DNA of 64,000 bases from Rebecca billardiae RCC1528 (taxonomy: Eukaryota > Haptophyta): positions 682,001 to 746,000 of the forward strand of contig OZ251231.1 of the NCBI GenBank assembly GCA_965240325.2, read 5' to 3'. The number at the start of each line of letters is the position of its first letter. Position 1 is the stretch's first letter. The translations under genes and the position numbers were made by a program. The notes under the pieces are model-generated. The model worked only from the letters and a program-made list of their open reading frames with translations. It searched no databases and had not been told where the DNA came from. Of the stretch, positions 37,268-47,250 are shown piece by piece.

Positions 37268-40250
37268 TCACGTGCTCACGTTGGCAGGCGGCGCAAACAT
37301 GGCGAGGAAGTCCGGGCTGAGCGAGGAGGCGAATGGCGGCGTCGTCGGCTCGGAGGGCGCCGACGCGCCGGACGGACCGCCGGCGATGCAGCTACACGAG
37401 CACCGAGCCTCCGCATGCGCGCGCCTGCCGCTCGAGAGCGACCGGCGGCGCGGCTGCACGGCGGCTGCGCCCGGCGACTCGAAGGTCGAGACGGCACACG
37501 AGGCCGTCTCGAGCGAAGGGCGGCGTTCTGCGCCGCGGGCGCGCGCGCGCACGGCGGGCTCGTCCCGCAGCGAGTCGCCGGCCGGCGAGAAGGCGTAGCC
37601 GTGGCCGAGCATGCTGAGCGCGGGCGCCTCTGACGCGCCGCCGCCCGACAGCCGCCGCGCGCCGGTGGCGCCGCCGCCTGTCCCGCTGTGCTTGCGGCTG
37701 CCGCCAGCGGCCGTGCCGGTGGGCGTGCCCGCAGCGGAGACGCACGGGCTGCCGAACACCTTGAGCGGCGGCTCGCGCGCGTGCGTCGGCTTGGCACCGC
37801 CGCCGACGCCTGCGCCGCCGCCGAGCACGGCGCCGGGCTCGCGCATGGCGCGGTGCGGACCCCCTGGCTTCCGCGCGGCGCCTGAAGACTTAGTCGAGCG
37901 CTCGGCTGCGGCCCGGTGCGCGCCCGCCGCCGAGCGGGGCAGCGCGCTGCTGCGCAGGACGCTCGCGCCGCCGCCGCCGCCGCCCGCCGCCGCCCACGGC
38001 GCGCCAGGCAGCGCGTGCGATCCGTCGTCATCGCCGCCGCCGGGCCGCGGCGCGCCGCCCGCTGCGCTCCCCAGCCCTTGTCTCTCGTGCGCCGCGTAGC
38101 CCGCACCCGCACCCGCGCCGGCGCCGGCGCCGGCGCCTCCGGCGCCTCCGGCGCTCTGTGCGGTGCGCGGGGAGAAGCTCTCGAATGCCACGTCGCTCAC
38201 CACCACGGCCGCCCGCGAGGAGCCGCGCGCCGCCGCCGGGCGGTCGTGCGGCCCCCAGCCGCCCGTCGCGTCGTGCATCTCGCCGTCGGACAGCTGCGCA
38301 TACGCCGGCCGAAGGGCGTGTAGGAACGGGTCTGCCTGTGCCTGCGGCGCGCGCGGCGCAGGAGCGCGCGTCGCGCGGCGCGGGGCGCACGCGCGGCGGG
38401 GCGGGCAGGAGAGGGGCGCGGCGGAGGTGTGAGCGCGCACGCGCGGGCGGCGTCGCGCGGAAGGGTGCCCTCGGCGGCGTGCGCCCGCAGCACCGCCCCA
38501 GCAGCCGGCCCCGCAGCACAGCAGGCCGGGCAGCGCGCAGGCGCGCGCGGCACAGCGCGGTCCCCCGGGGCGGCACACACCAGCGCTGGGCCCAGACCGG
38601 TCGGTGAGCTCGCCGTCAGCGGGAGCAGCGACTGCGGCGGCGAGAAGTCGTTCAGCCCGGTGCGCTTGCGCGCACGCGCCGCCGACGCCTGCCTGCGCGC
38701 GTTCAGGTGCTCCTCCAGCGATCGGATCCCCGCCTGCTGCGCGCCGGCCGCGCCGGCCGCGCCGGCCGCGCCGGCCGCGCCGGCCGCGCCGGCCGCGCCG
38801 GCCGCTGCCGTCGCCCCAGGCTCATCGAGCATGCGCCCGGTGGGTGAGCCCAGGATGGCGCCCGCGCCGCCGGCTGCCGCGCTGGCCGAGATGGGCGCGG
38901 GCGCGGCGGACGGCTTGCGCGCCTCGCGCGCCTCGCGCCCGTCCGCCGCCGACCGCTCCGCTGAGCGCTCCAGCCGGCCCTGCCGCTCGGCGCGATCTCG
39001 ATCGCGATCTCGCAGATCGCGATCTCGCTCGGCCGAGCGATCGGCGGCGCGCTGCTGCTGCTTGGCGCTGCCGCCGTGCGGCCCGGCCGCGCTCGGGTTG
39101 CCGGGCGTGGCCGGCGCCGCGGCCGGCAGCTTGGCGGCAGAGGGCGGCGGATCTTCGAGGAACAGCGCCTGCGCGCGCGCGGTGCCGCGCCGCGCCGTGC
39201 CGCGCGCGCTCGAGTCAGCAGCCGCCGGGCACGGGCGCGGGCAGGTGTCGCACGCAGCCAAGGCCGGGGGCTCGGGCGCGCGCGCGCGCGTGGGTCGCGC
39301 GGGGCGTGGCGCGCACGCACCTGCCCGGGCACCTTGCCCCGCGAGTGCGGCCTCTGCGCGAACAGCCGCGCGCCGCCCGGCGGCGGCATCGGCGCGCCGC
39401 CCTCCACCGAGCCCATTAGCAGGCTGTGGCCATCCATCCCGCCCATGTCAGCCATGCGCCCGCCGCTGGCGGAGGAGGTGGAGGCGACGGAGAGGAACAT
39501 GGCCTCCTGCGGGGGCCGCTGCCGCGACGGCGGCCGCTCGCCGAGCAGCGAGCCCGAGCCCTCGGCACCCGCCTCGTGCTCTCCTGGCACCGCCGGCCGC
39601 TGCGAGCGGTAGCGGCCGGCGCTGTTGAACATTCGCGTCACGGGCACGATCGGTGGCGGCCGTGGGCCGCGCGCGCTCGAGTGGCGCAGCCCGCGCGGCC
39701 CGGCGGGGAGGAGCGGGTGCACGCCGCCCGCGCCCCCGCCGCCGTCGACGCAGCTACCCACGTCGCCTGCCGCGCCCGCGCCGCCGCCCGCCGCGCCGCC
39801 TGCGCCGCCGCCCGCTGCGGACTCCGCGTTGGCACAGCCTGCCAGCGGTGCTGGCCGGCCGGCCGCGGCGAGCGGGGCGCGGCTATCCGCAGAGACGGGC
39901 GACATGGGGCTCTCGTGAGCCGCGGGCAGCCGCGTCCGTCCGGCGGCCGACGAGCCCGCGGACGCGCCGGTCTGCGCGGAGCGCGGGACCTCGCGGGTCG
40001 GCGACTGCAGCTGGCGCGCGCCTCCGCTCGACTCGAGAGCGTCGACCAAGCCAGGGCTGGGGTGGTCGGACGAGGCCGACACGTCCGAGAGGTACGAGTA
40101 CGCCTCGACGGCGCCGAGGGAGCCGAACGGCGAGCCCAGGTTGCCCGTCGGCGAGAGAGGCGAGCCGGGCGTTGGCGGCGGGATTGGATCCTCGCCGACA
40201 GGCAGGGCTGCGCGGCGCGTGCGCGCGAGTGAGCGGGAGCGGGCGCCCAC
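37268..40250 (-). CDS. Low-complexity Ser/Pro/Ala/Gly-rich protein with an RD/RE-dipeptide segment, three exons
   Basis: Exon 1 is 40250-39321, exon 2 is 39168-38581 and exon 3 is 38341-37268 (or from 38335; the acceptor is CAGGCACAG, so two sites 6 bp apart are possible). Donors are CAG/GTGCGT and CTG/GTGTGT. Both introns are phase 0 and the join gives about 863 residues. The protein is mostly disordered. Exon 1 has Ser-Pro motifs (TPGSPLSPTGNLGSPFGS) and VPVTRMFNSAGRYRSQRP; exon 2 has an arginine-aspartate stretch (DRDLRDRDRDRAERQ), a GAA-type repeat and IRSLEEHLNARRQASAARA; exon 3 has ADPFLHALRPAYAQLSDGEM and PLKVFGSPCVSAAGTP. The many SP/TP sites suggest a kinase substrate. No family is recognised. 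It is divergent from POP1. Its frame-aligned exons make it more credible than the overlapping plus-strand frames. Confidence 0.55.
38753..38806. repeat. (GCGCCGGCC)n tandem array inside exon 2
   Basis: Seven near-perfect 9-bp units encode a Gly-Ala-Ala run in the minus-strand low-complexity gene. A second short palindromic GATCTCGATCGCGATCTCG cluster sits at 38993-39020 and encodes the arginine-aspartate dipeptides. Both are likely to vary in length between strains. Confidence 0.75.
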
Positions 40251-40626
40251 GGGCGTGAGCGCTCAGCCTCGGCCTTGCGCGCGTGGGCGCACGAGCGGGC
40301 GCACACGGCACGCGCGTGGGAGCCGCAAGGGCTTGCGCCGCGCGAACAAAGCGCGGCGCGGCGCGCACAGGTGAATCCAAACTCGCGCTCGATGACTTGG
40401 CCGGGCTCGCTTCCGCCGACGCCACCGCGTGCCGAGTCACGCGCCGGCGCAGTGGCGCACTCGCGGTTGAGCTGCCACGCGCCGAGGCCGGGGACCTCGG
40501 CGTGCGCCATCGTCAGTGCCGACCCTCCCTCCGCCCGAGACACCGGGAGGCCGGGTCGGGGCTTGTTGCGGGAACCGCCTGGCTCGCTGAGCGCGTTGCT
40601 GTGTGCCTGTGTCGACCTTCGGCAGC
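40251..40626. promoter_or_regulatory. Divergent intergenic region upstream of POP1
   Basis: 376 GC-rich bp separate the start of the minus-strand low-complexity gene from the POP1 ATG, so both promoters should lie here. No core element is convincing. Short open frames on both strands are explained by composition. Confidence 0.3.
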
Positions 40627-43206
40627 ATGGCGCCCCCGACGCAGACGTCTCGCAAGAGGGCCCTCCCACCAGCGATCCGCGCGCTGGACTTCGCGCAGGC
40701 GCGCGCTGATGAGCTCCTCGACGTGGCGCGCTCGCTCGAGGGCGAGCCACGCCCCAAGCGCCCTCGTCTCCTCCGCCGGCGCGCGCGCAGCCACGCGCCC
40801 AACATCTGGCTCGCCAAGTTTCGCACGCTGCGCGTCGCTCGCGCGCGCCGCGCGCTCCTGCGGCACGTCACGGACGAGCGGCTCGACGGCGAGGAGCGCA
40901 TCGACCGCAGACACGTGCCTCAGCGCCTGCCCACGCACGTGTGGCACGCCAAGCGCTTCCACATGCGCACGCTCGCGTGCGGCCTGCAGCTGCCCGAGCG
41001 CGCGTGCGATCGCGGCGCGCGCTCGGCGCTGCGCGCGGCGCTGCGCGGGGGCGCGCTGCTGCACGACCGGTCGTACGAGTGGGTGGTGGAGGTGCGTGGC
41101 TCCGCGCCCGCGCTTCGCGAGCTCCTCGAGCTCACCCTCATCGCCGAGCCCCCCGCCGACCTCGCCGCGGCCCAACGCGGCGAGCTCGCGCTGAGCGGGC
41201 TCCTGCACTGGCCGGGCGTGCACCCCGCCGGCCTTGTGGGCCCCGCATGCGCCGTGTGGCGTCCCGGGGCGGCGGGGCGCGAGGGGATGGACGACGGGCC
41301 AGCCGGCAGCGCGACGCTCGACGCGTGCGTCTGGGTGGCCGTGCACGCCGCCGCGTGGGGCGAGGCGGTGGGCGCGCTGCGCGCCGGCGCGCGCGCGTGC
41401 GCCGGTGGCGACGGTGGCGCGCCGCTCGGCGCGGACGGCGCGCCGCTCGTGGACGAGCGGCCGGTGGAGGTGTGCTGCTTCGACGTGCTCGGCATCGACG
41501 GCCACGGCCGGCTGATGCAGCTGCTCTCCGACTCAGGCGCGCGCGAGACCGCCGGCGTGGGCGCACAGGGCGGCCTGCTCGAGCGCGCCACCGCGGCGCG
41601 GCAGCCGCAGTCGGCCGTGCGCGCGCGTGCGGTGCTGTCCCTGGAGTGGCCGCTGCCCGCGCCGCGCGGCGTGGCGGAGACGCGTGACGGCCAGGGGCGC
41701 GAGGAGGGCGCAGGGTCGATCTGGGACGCGCACGTGCGGCGCGCGCTCGCGCGGCGGCGCTGCGCGGCCGCGTCGCGCCGCGCGCCAGCCCGGCCAGCGG
41801 CGGCCAGTGGCGACTCGCCTCGACCGCGCCAGTGTGCGCCTGTGCTGCTGATCCAGCTGCCCGCGGCGGCGGCGGCGGCGACGAGCGATCCAATCCGGGC
41901 GCGGCCGTGGCTCAACCGGCGAGCGCGCGCCGCGCTCTCCGGCTGGCGCGTGCTCGTGCCCACCGCGCTCGCGCGCGACGCGTGGCAGCAGCTCGTGCGC
42001 GCACGGCTGCGACCGGTGGGTGTGCTCGAGCTGCGCGCGCTTGCGCTGGAGTCGGGCGCGCATGCGTTTCCGGCCGATTTTCCGGAGGCGGCGGCCGCGG
42101 CGGCGGAGGCGGCGGCGGACAAGGCCGCCGGCGCCGCGCGGCACCGCGCACTGCCCCCGCGCGTGCGCCCCAACTACGCCGCGCTGCGCTCGGCGCACCC
42201 CTTCGGTCCGGACTGGGCTGCGGTCCTGAGCGGCGGCGGCGGAGCCGGCGCGCCCGGCGGCGGCGACGGCCGCGGCGGCGCGGCGCCACCGCCGCTCGCG
42301 GCGGCCAAGGCGGAGAACAGCGCGGCGCGGCGACGGCGACGGCGGGCTGAGGCGCGTGCCGCGCGCGAGCCCGCGCTCGCGCCGTCCGCCGCCGCCCCAG
42401 CCGCGCACGCCGACACCCCGGGAGGCACCGACGGCGGCAGTGGCGGCCAAACTGGCGGAGTTGGCGGCGGCCGGAGCGGCGGGGGCGAGGGCAACGGCCA
42501 TGGCGGCACGCCTCCGGTGCCGCCTGCGCACGCGCCCGGCGTCGCCGTCGCGGCCGCGGAGCCGGCGGGGCTGCCAGCGCACCTCATCCCGGCGGAGGCG
42601 CCGCCCGTCCCCGCCTTCATCGTGGTGCGCACGGCGGCACAGCTCAACGCTCTGCTCGCGCCCGCGGCGGCGGCGGCGCTCGACGGCCAGCCGCAGCCTG
42701 AGCTGCCTCTTTTCTGGCAGCCGATTGCACCGCACTGCCTGTGCGCGGTGCGCGTGCGGTACCTCGGCCGCGGCCGGCCGCGCGCGGGCTCGTTCGTGTG
42801 CGCGCCCTCGGACGCCGACCGCGCCGCCCTGCTGCCCGAGCACGCGCGCGCGCGCGCGGCCTCGCACGGCGCCAGCCCGTGGCAGGATGCGGCGCTGGAC
42901 GCCCGGGACGGCCGCAGCCGCGCACTCGTCGGCTTCCTCACGAGTGCGGGCATCTCCGAGCTGGGCGGCGCGGGTGTTGGCGTGGGCTGCGCGAGCGTGC
43001 AGGCGGTGCGCGAGATGTACGCGCGGGGCCTATCCCTCGGCGCGCCAAAGACGCCCACGCCTCGCGCCCACACGGCCGCCGCTGGCCAGCCGCCTGGCCA
43101 GCCGCCGCCGGCACCGCCGCCGCCCCTGCTCGCGCTTGTGCGCACGCCCACGTCCGCTGCCTTCCGGCCAGTGGCGCTGCAGATCATCATGTGCAGTAGT
43201 AGTTAG
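40627..43206 (+). CDS. POP1: Ribonuclease P/MRP protein subunit POP1
   Basis: 859 residues, single exon, from the ATG that begins MAPPTQTSRKRALPP; a GTG eight codons upstream is in frame but unlikely to be used. The N-terminal POP1 domain shows RLPTHVWHAKRFHMRTLACG (about 100-119), the signature of the family, followed by LLHDRSYEWVVEV. The central POPLD domain (about 424-487) has SGWRVLVPTALARDAWQQLV, GVLELRALALESG and HAFPADFPE, matching the conserved trp and proline positions. Near the C-terminus GFLTSAGISELGGAGVGVG and the final LLALVRTPTS agree with the end of known POP1 proteins. POP1 is the largest protein of nuclear RNase P and RNase MRP, which process tRNA 5' ends and pre-rRNA. Gly/Ala/Pro inserts (about 535-660 and near the C-terminus) make it longer than typical fungal forms are in these places. 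Confidence 0.9.
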   Translation: MAPPTQTSRKRALPPAIRALDFAQARADELLDVARSLEGEPRPKRPRLLRRRARSHAPNIWLAKFRTLRVARARRALLRHVTDERLDGEERIDRRHVPQRLPTHVWHAKRFHMRTLACGLQLPERACDRGARSALRAALRGGALLHDRSYEWVVEVRGSAPALRELLELTLIAEPPADLAAAQRGELALSGLLHWPGVHPAGLVGPACAVWRPGAAGREGMDDGPAGSATLDACVWVAVHAAAWGEAVGALRAGARACAGGDGGAPLGADGAPLVDERPVEVCCFDVLGIDGHGRLMQLLSDSGARETAGVGAQGGLLERATAARQPQSAVRARAVLSLEWPLPAPRGVAETRDGQGREEGAGSIWDAHVRRALARRRCAAASRRAPARPAAASGDSPRPRQCAPVLLIQLPAAAAAATSDPIRARPWLNRRARAALSGWRVLVPTALARDAWQQLVRARLRPVGVLELRALALESGAHAFPADFPEAAAAAAEAAADKAAGAARHRALPPRVRPNYAALRSAHPFGPDWAAVLSGGGGAGAPGGGDGRGGAAPPPLAAAKAENSAARRRRRRAEARAAREPALAPSAAAPAAHADTPGGTDGGSGGQTGGVGGGRSGGGEGNGHGGTPPVPPAHAPGVAVAAAEPAGLPAHLIPAEAPPVPAFIVVRTAAQLNALLAPAAAAALDGQPQPELPLFWQPIAPHCLCAVRVRYLGRGRPRAGSFVCAPSDADRAALLPEHARARAASHGASPWQDAALDARDGRSRALVGFLTSAGISELGGAGVGVGCASVQAVREMYARGLSLGAPKTPTPRAHTAAAGQPPGQPPPAPPPPLLALVRTPTSAAFRPVALQIIMCSSS

Positions 43207-43574
43207 TGTAGTTATGCAGCAGAGTCTCAACTGACGCTGCTGCTGTCATCAGCAGCAGCAAACCGTGACTCCGAGCATCAGCGCCGCGCAGCCAGCGGCG
43301 GATGTACAAAAGTAGGGCCGGGCCGCCACCGGCGGTCGACGGAGACGTCAGACTCAGAGTCCCGGTCCGAACGACCGAACTCCGAAGCCTGACGACGTAG
43401 CCTGACGAGTGCGGAGTGTCGTCCTGACGAGCTGACGACTCCGCGACACTGGAGTCGACGCCGACGGGCGGCGCGGCAATAAAGAAAAAAGCGCCGTGAA
43501 CCGAAACTCACATGGCGCGCGTAGCCGCACGAGCGGGACCAAAGGCCACCGCCACCGACTGCCAGGGCGAGGGG
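43207..43574. other. Convergent intergenic spacer, nothing recognised
   Basis: 368 bp between the POP1 stop and the stop of the minus-strand zinc-finger gene. It holds a CAGCAG-type inverted word near 43235-43262 and otherwise unremarkable sequence, probably two 3' untranslated regions. Confidence 0.45.
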
Positions 43575-44971
43575 CTATTCCACCACCGACGACGACGCCT
43601 CGGCGGGGCCGCGGTGGCCAGATTCGCGCCCTTCGCGCGGCGACTCTCGCGGCACAGCGAGGCCGTGTTCGGGGTGAGCTCCGGCATCAGGCCCCGCGAC
43701 GGGCCGGGGTGGACTTGCCTGCGCGGGCGCATCGCTGCCGCGCGGCGGTCCGGCGTCGGCCGCAGACGGCACAGCCGCGGGCAACGCCGAGCTCGCACCT
43801 CGCTCCGCGCCCGGAGACGCCAGCGGCACGATGCGATCGCCCTGCAGATGCGTGGGCGAGCCTCCGCCCTCGCGGCCGTCCGGCCGCGCCTCGTGCGGCC
43901 TGTCGACGGGTGCGAGTGGCGGCGGCACAGGCGCAGCCTCGCCCACCGGCGGTGCGGGCGGCGCGGCCTGCGCGGCTGGCCGCTCGCCGACGTGCTCCCC
44001 GCCACCGCCAGCGGCCTCGCCGCCGTCACCGCCGCCGCCACCGCCGCCGCCTGGCAGCTGGTGCTGCTCGCGTGGCGCGCCGCCGGCCGGCGGCGCCGGG
44101 CTTATGGGCGCCAATTCGTGCGGCGGGCTGCCGCCTTCCACCGCGGGGAGCTCCGCCGGCACCGTGTCGCCCTGCGACGCGCGGTACCCCGCCGCCTCGA
44201 ACGTGATCATCTTTCGCCTCATCTCCTCGAAGCCGGCGCCGACTCTGACCGGTGACTGCAGCTGCTCAGTGATCGCCGGAAGCATCGCCTTCGTGCGCGG
44301 CGAGTCGTCGTACGAGCGCGGCTTCTCGCCCGGGTCGACGCGGTCGATGGTGATGCCCGGCTTTGTCACCGAGCAGCACGGGCACGGCATGCCCAGCGCC
44401 AGCGGAAGCGAGCGCTCCGCGATCGAATCGAGCACGATGCCATGCCTCTTGCCGTACTCGGCGACGCAGTAGTCGCACACGTACTCCGAGCAGCAGGACA
44501 TCCGGTTGATCGACTTGAAGTAGAGCATGCACAACGGGCAGTAATACCGGAACACGTCCGCGTCCGCGCCTGACGGCGTCTCCGCCATCGCCACATCCGT
44601 GCGCGAGCCGCCGAGCTCGATGGAGAGCTCCCCGCCAAACGGGTGCGGACGCCCGGCGTGGTGCGGCGGTGGGGTGGCGAACTCCGGGAGCGGATCGACG
44701 GGTGGCTGTCGGTCGGCCACAGGGGCGGCCTGCGCGAGCAGGCGCAGCGAGCGACCCGCGCACGCACGCGCGGTCAGCACGCCTGCGAGCGCGTGCAGGC
44801 GCGCCCGCGGCGCAGGCGATCAACGCACGCGCGCGCGCGCACCCTGGCCTGGTCGACGATCGGCTCGGCCAAGACTCGGCGCTGCGGCCCACGTTCGTGT
44901 GGCCCGACCTTGTCGGCTCCGCCGCCCCTTCGCTTCCACCACTTGTGCTGCAAGCATGGGGCGCACGGCAT
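43575..44971 (-). CDS. DA2/SIP5-like RING-type zinc-finger protein, two exons
   Basis: Exon 1 is 44971-44843 and exon 2 is 44729-43575. The intron 44842-44730 (113 bp) has a GTGCGC donor and a CTCGCGCAG acceptor in phase 0, giving 427 residues. Exon 1 encodes a short basic, Cys/Trp-containing leader (MPCAPCLQHKWWKRR). In exon 2 the zinc-binding core reads YYCPLCMLYFKSINRMSCCS, then EYVCDYCVAEYG, and about 30 residues later MPCPCC. This spacing and the Tyr-Phe-x-x-hydrophobic-Asn loop match the unusual RING of plant DA2/GW2 and yeast Sip5, some of which are E3 ubiquitin ligases. After the core comes a short helical piece (FEEMRRKMITFEAAGYR), then about 200 residues of Pro/Gly/Ala disorder with a poly-Gly run. 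Ligase activity is inferred from the family only. Confidence 0.7.
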
Positions 44972-45369
44972 GGCACACCAGGCCGCTCCCAGCCAGACGG
45001 AGGGGGCGGCAAGAAGCCACCCTCAAACTGGCGGCTTGCGCACGCACGCGTGAGATGGCCATCTCAAAATAATGACGGGCGGAAGGCTTGGAGCGGAAGC
45101 CCAACATTTACTTACTATACTTACTCTGAACAGGGGGGTATTCACGGCCATTAATCATTGGGCGGTTTACGGTTTTAAATTCCCCTTTATAACGGTCTCC
45201 GGGTGATCAGACTGGCGGCCGAAGCCTCCAGCCCTACCCTGGCCAGCCCCCAACCAACCACCACCCTCACGGTCATACCAAGGAGACTTAAAAAATTGGG
45301 TTATTTGTAAGACCCCTTGGTCATACGGCCTCATGAAGATAGTAGCAATCAACATAGTAGTAGGCGGTG
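44972..45369. other. Divergent intergenic region with motif B copy
   Basis: 398 bp between the zinc-finger gene and the EsV-1-7 gene. GC-rich near the former, it becomes AT-rich after about 45060 and contains dispersed motif B at 45180-45217. Both promoters should lie here. Confidence 0.45.
45180..45217 (+). repeat. Dispersed motif B, copy 3
   Basis: TCCCCTTTATAACGG then GGGTGATCAGACTGGCG, with one change from copy 1. It lies 153 bp upstream of the EsV-1-7 start codon, so any TATA-like activity of the TTTATAA core would act on that gene. Confidence 0.7.
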
Positions 45370-47250
45370 ATGAACAGGCACGGCGAGAACCCCATCGAGT
45401 GTGATCACGCCGGCTGCACCAAGGTGCCCCACTTCGGCATGACGGGCGACGCGCACGCCAGCCTGTGCGCTGCGCACAAGCTGGCCGGCATGGTCGACGT
45501 GAAGCACCCCAAGTGTGATCACGTGGGCTGCACCACGGTGCCTTCGTTCGGCATGCCGGGCGACGCGCGCGCCAGCCGGTGCGCTGAGCACAAGCTGGCG
45601 GGCATGGTCAACGCGAAGCACCCTGGATGTGATCACGTCGGCTGCAACAAGCAGCCTTCGTTCGGCATGCCGGGCGACGCGCGCGGCAGCCGGTGCGCTG
45701 CGCACAAGCTGGCCAGCATGGTCGACATGAAGCACCCCAAGTGTGATCACGCCGGCTCCACCAAGGTGCCTTCGTTCGGAATGCCGGGCGACGCGCGCGC
45801 CAGCCGGTGCGCTGCGCACAAGCTGGCCGGCATGGTCGACGTGAAGCACCCCAAGTGTGATCACGTGGGCTGCACCACGGTGCCTTCGTTCGGCATGCCG
45901 GGCGACGCGTGCGCCAGCCGGTGCGCTGAGCACAAGCTGGCCGGCATGGTCGACGTGAAGAACCCCAAGTGTTATCACGTCGGCTGCACCAAGCGGCCTT
46001 CGTTCGGCATGCCGGGCGACGCGCGCGCCAGCCGGTGCGCTGAGCACAAGCTGGCCGGCATGGTCGACGTGGTGAGCCGCAAGTGTGATCACGTCGGCTG
46101 CACCAAGATGCCTCACTTCGGCATGCCGGGCGACGCGCGCGCCAGCCGGTGCGCTGAGCACAAGCTGGCCGACATGGTCGACGTGAAGAACCCCAAGTGT
46201 GATCACGTCGGCTGCACCAAGCGGCCTTCGTTCGGCATGCCGGGCGACGCGCGCGCCAGCCGGTGCGCTGAGCACAAGCTGGCCGGCATGGTCGACGTGA
46301 AGCACCCCACGTGTGATCACGTAGGCTGCACCAAGGTGCCTTCGTTCGGCATGCCAGGCGACGCGCGCGCCAGCCGGTGCGCTGAGCACAAGCTGGCCGG
46401 CATGGTCGACGTGCAGCACCCCAAGTGTGATCACGCCAGCTGCACCAAGCGGCCTTCGTTCGGCATGCCGGGCGATGCGCGCGCCAGCCGGTGCGCTGCG
46501 CACAAGCTGGCCGGCATGGTCGACGTGAAGAGCCGCAAGTGTGATCACATCGGCTGCACCAAGATGCCTCACTTCGGCATGCCAGGCGACGCGCGCGCCA
46601 GCCGGTGCGCTGAGCACAAGCTGGCCGGCATGGTCGACGTGAAGCACCCCACGTGTGATCACGCCGGCTGCACCACGGTGCCTTCGTTCGGCATGCCGGG
46701 CGACGCGCGCGTCAGCCGGTGTGCTGCGCACAAGCTTGCCGGCATGGTTAACAGCCAGCTCGCCGTCCACAAGCGCAGGCTGGAGCATGGCACCGGCGAC
46801 CAGGGCACGCGTGCTGCGAAGCGACAGCACACGCACGCGAGCCGCATTGCCGCTTTATCGGACGCTGCGCCGCAGCTTTCCTCACCGCCGCCGCTGGTCG
46901 AAGTCAGCATCGTCCGCTGGCGCTCGCCAGATGGCAAGATCCATTCGGTTGACGACGGGGTGGTCGATGATGGTGCCTGGGCCCTGGACGAGCGGCATCA
47001 GCGTGGCAATGCCGATGATGCCGCCATCTGGGCTGCCCCTGGCATGAGTGGCAGCTACGACCAGGGACTACCAGCAGGCATCAACACTACCGCTGCGCCA
47101 GCACTACCATCATCCTCGATTACGATGGCGGCGGTCCGAGCACGACTCCAGCAGCCACGGCCACAGGTCGTACCCGTGGACGTGGTGATGGCGAGGAGGG
47201 CCCGGGTCGATGCTGGTGACTGCAGCGGCACAGCAGCGCGTATATACTAG
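45370..47250 (+). CDS. EsV-1-7 repeat protein with twelve tandem cysteine/histidine repeats
   Basis: 626 residues, single exon, from the ATG at 45370. After a ten-residue leader come twelve contiguous 38-residue repeats (residues 11-466; DNA 45400-46767). Each has the EsV-1-7 spacing Cys-x4-Cys-x16-Cys-x2-His-x12, for example CDHVGCTKVPSFGM then SRCAEHKLAGMVDV. Three Cys and one His suggest zinc binding. Repeat 4 has lost its second cysteine (GS for GC); repeat 6 has CYH for CDH. The remaining 160 residues are not repetitive: a basic HKRRLEH/KRQHTH patch, then VEVSIVRWRSPDGKIHSVDD and a Pro-rich end. The family is named from an Ectocarpus virus protein, and a brown-algal member (IMMEDIATE UPRIGHT) controls early development; the molecular function is unknown. 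The 114-bp DNA units are nearly identical, indicating recent expansion or homogenisation. Confidence 0.88.
   Translation: MNRHGENPIECDHAGCTKVPHFGMTGDAHASLCAAHKLAGMVDVKHPKCDHVGCTTVPSFGMPGDARASRCAEHKLAGMVNAKHPGCDHVGCNKQPSFGMPGDARGSRCAAHKLASMVDMKHPKCDHAGSTKVPSFGMPGDARASRCAAHKLAGMVDVKHPKCDHVGCTTVPSFGMPGDACASRCAEHKLAGMVDVKNPKCYHVGCTKRPSFGMPGDARASRCAEHKLAGMVDVVSRKCDHVGCTKMPHFGMPGDARASRCAEHKLADMVDVKNPKCDHVGCTKRPSFGMPGDARASRCAEHKLAGMVDVKHPTCDHVGCTKVPSFGMPGDARASRCAEHKLAGMVDVQHPKCDHASCTKRPSFGMPGDARASRCAAHKLAGMVDVKSRKCDHIGCTKMPHFGMPGDARASRCAEHKLAGMVDVKHPTCDHAGCTTVPSFGMPGDARVSRCAAHKLAGMVNSQLAVHKRRLEHGTGDQGTRAAKRQHTHASRIAALSDAAPQLSSPPPLVEVSIVRWRSPDGKIHSVDDGVVDDGAWALDERHQRGNADDAAIWAAPGMSGSYDQGLPAGINTTAAPALPSSSITMAAVRARLQQPRPQVVPVDVVMARRARVDAGDCSGTAARIY
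45400..46767 (+). repeat. Twelve 114-bp coding tandem repeats
   Basis: The units run head to tail without spacers and coincide exactly with the protein repeats. Most differences are single substitutions, many concentrated in the last four codons of a unit (KHPK, KNPK, VSRK, KHPT, KSRK). Pairs of distant units share the same variants, such as units 7 and 11 with TKMPHFGM, a pattern expected from block duplication or unequal exchange. Confidence 0.9.

Noticed and set aside
45400-46767. Evenly spaced repeats suggesting a CRISPR array
   Set aside because: Units are contiguous 114-bp coding repeats without spacers in a eukaryotic gene.
45349-46836. 495-codon minus-strand frame made of regular repeats (HVDHAGQLVLSAPAGARVA-like)
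   Set aside because: It is the mirror image of the twelve 114-bp EsV-1-7 units; the sense strand has the exact Cys/His spacing of a known family.
45370-47250. Viral insertion, because the EsV-1-7 family is named after an algal virus gene
   Set aside because: The family is also present in algal and oomycete genomes, neighbouring genes are ordinary eukaryotic ones, and no viral structural or replication gene is nearby.
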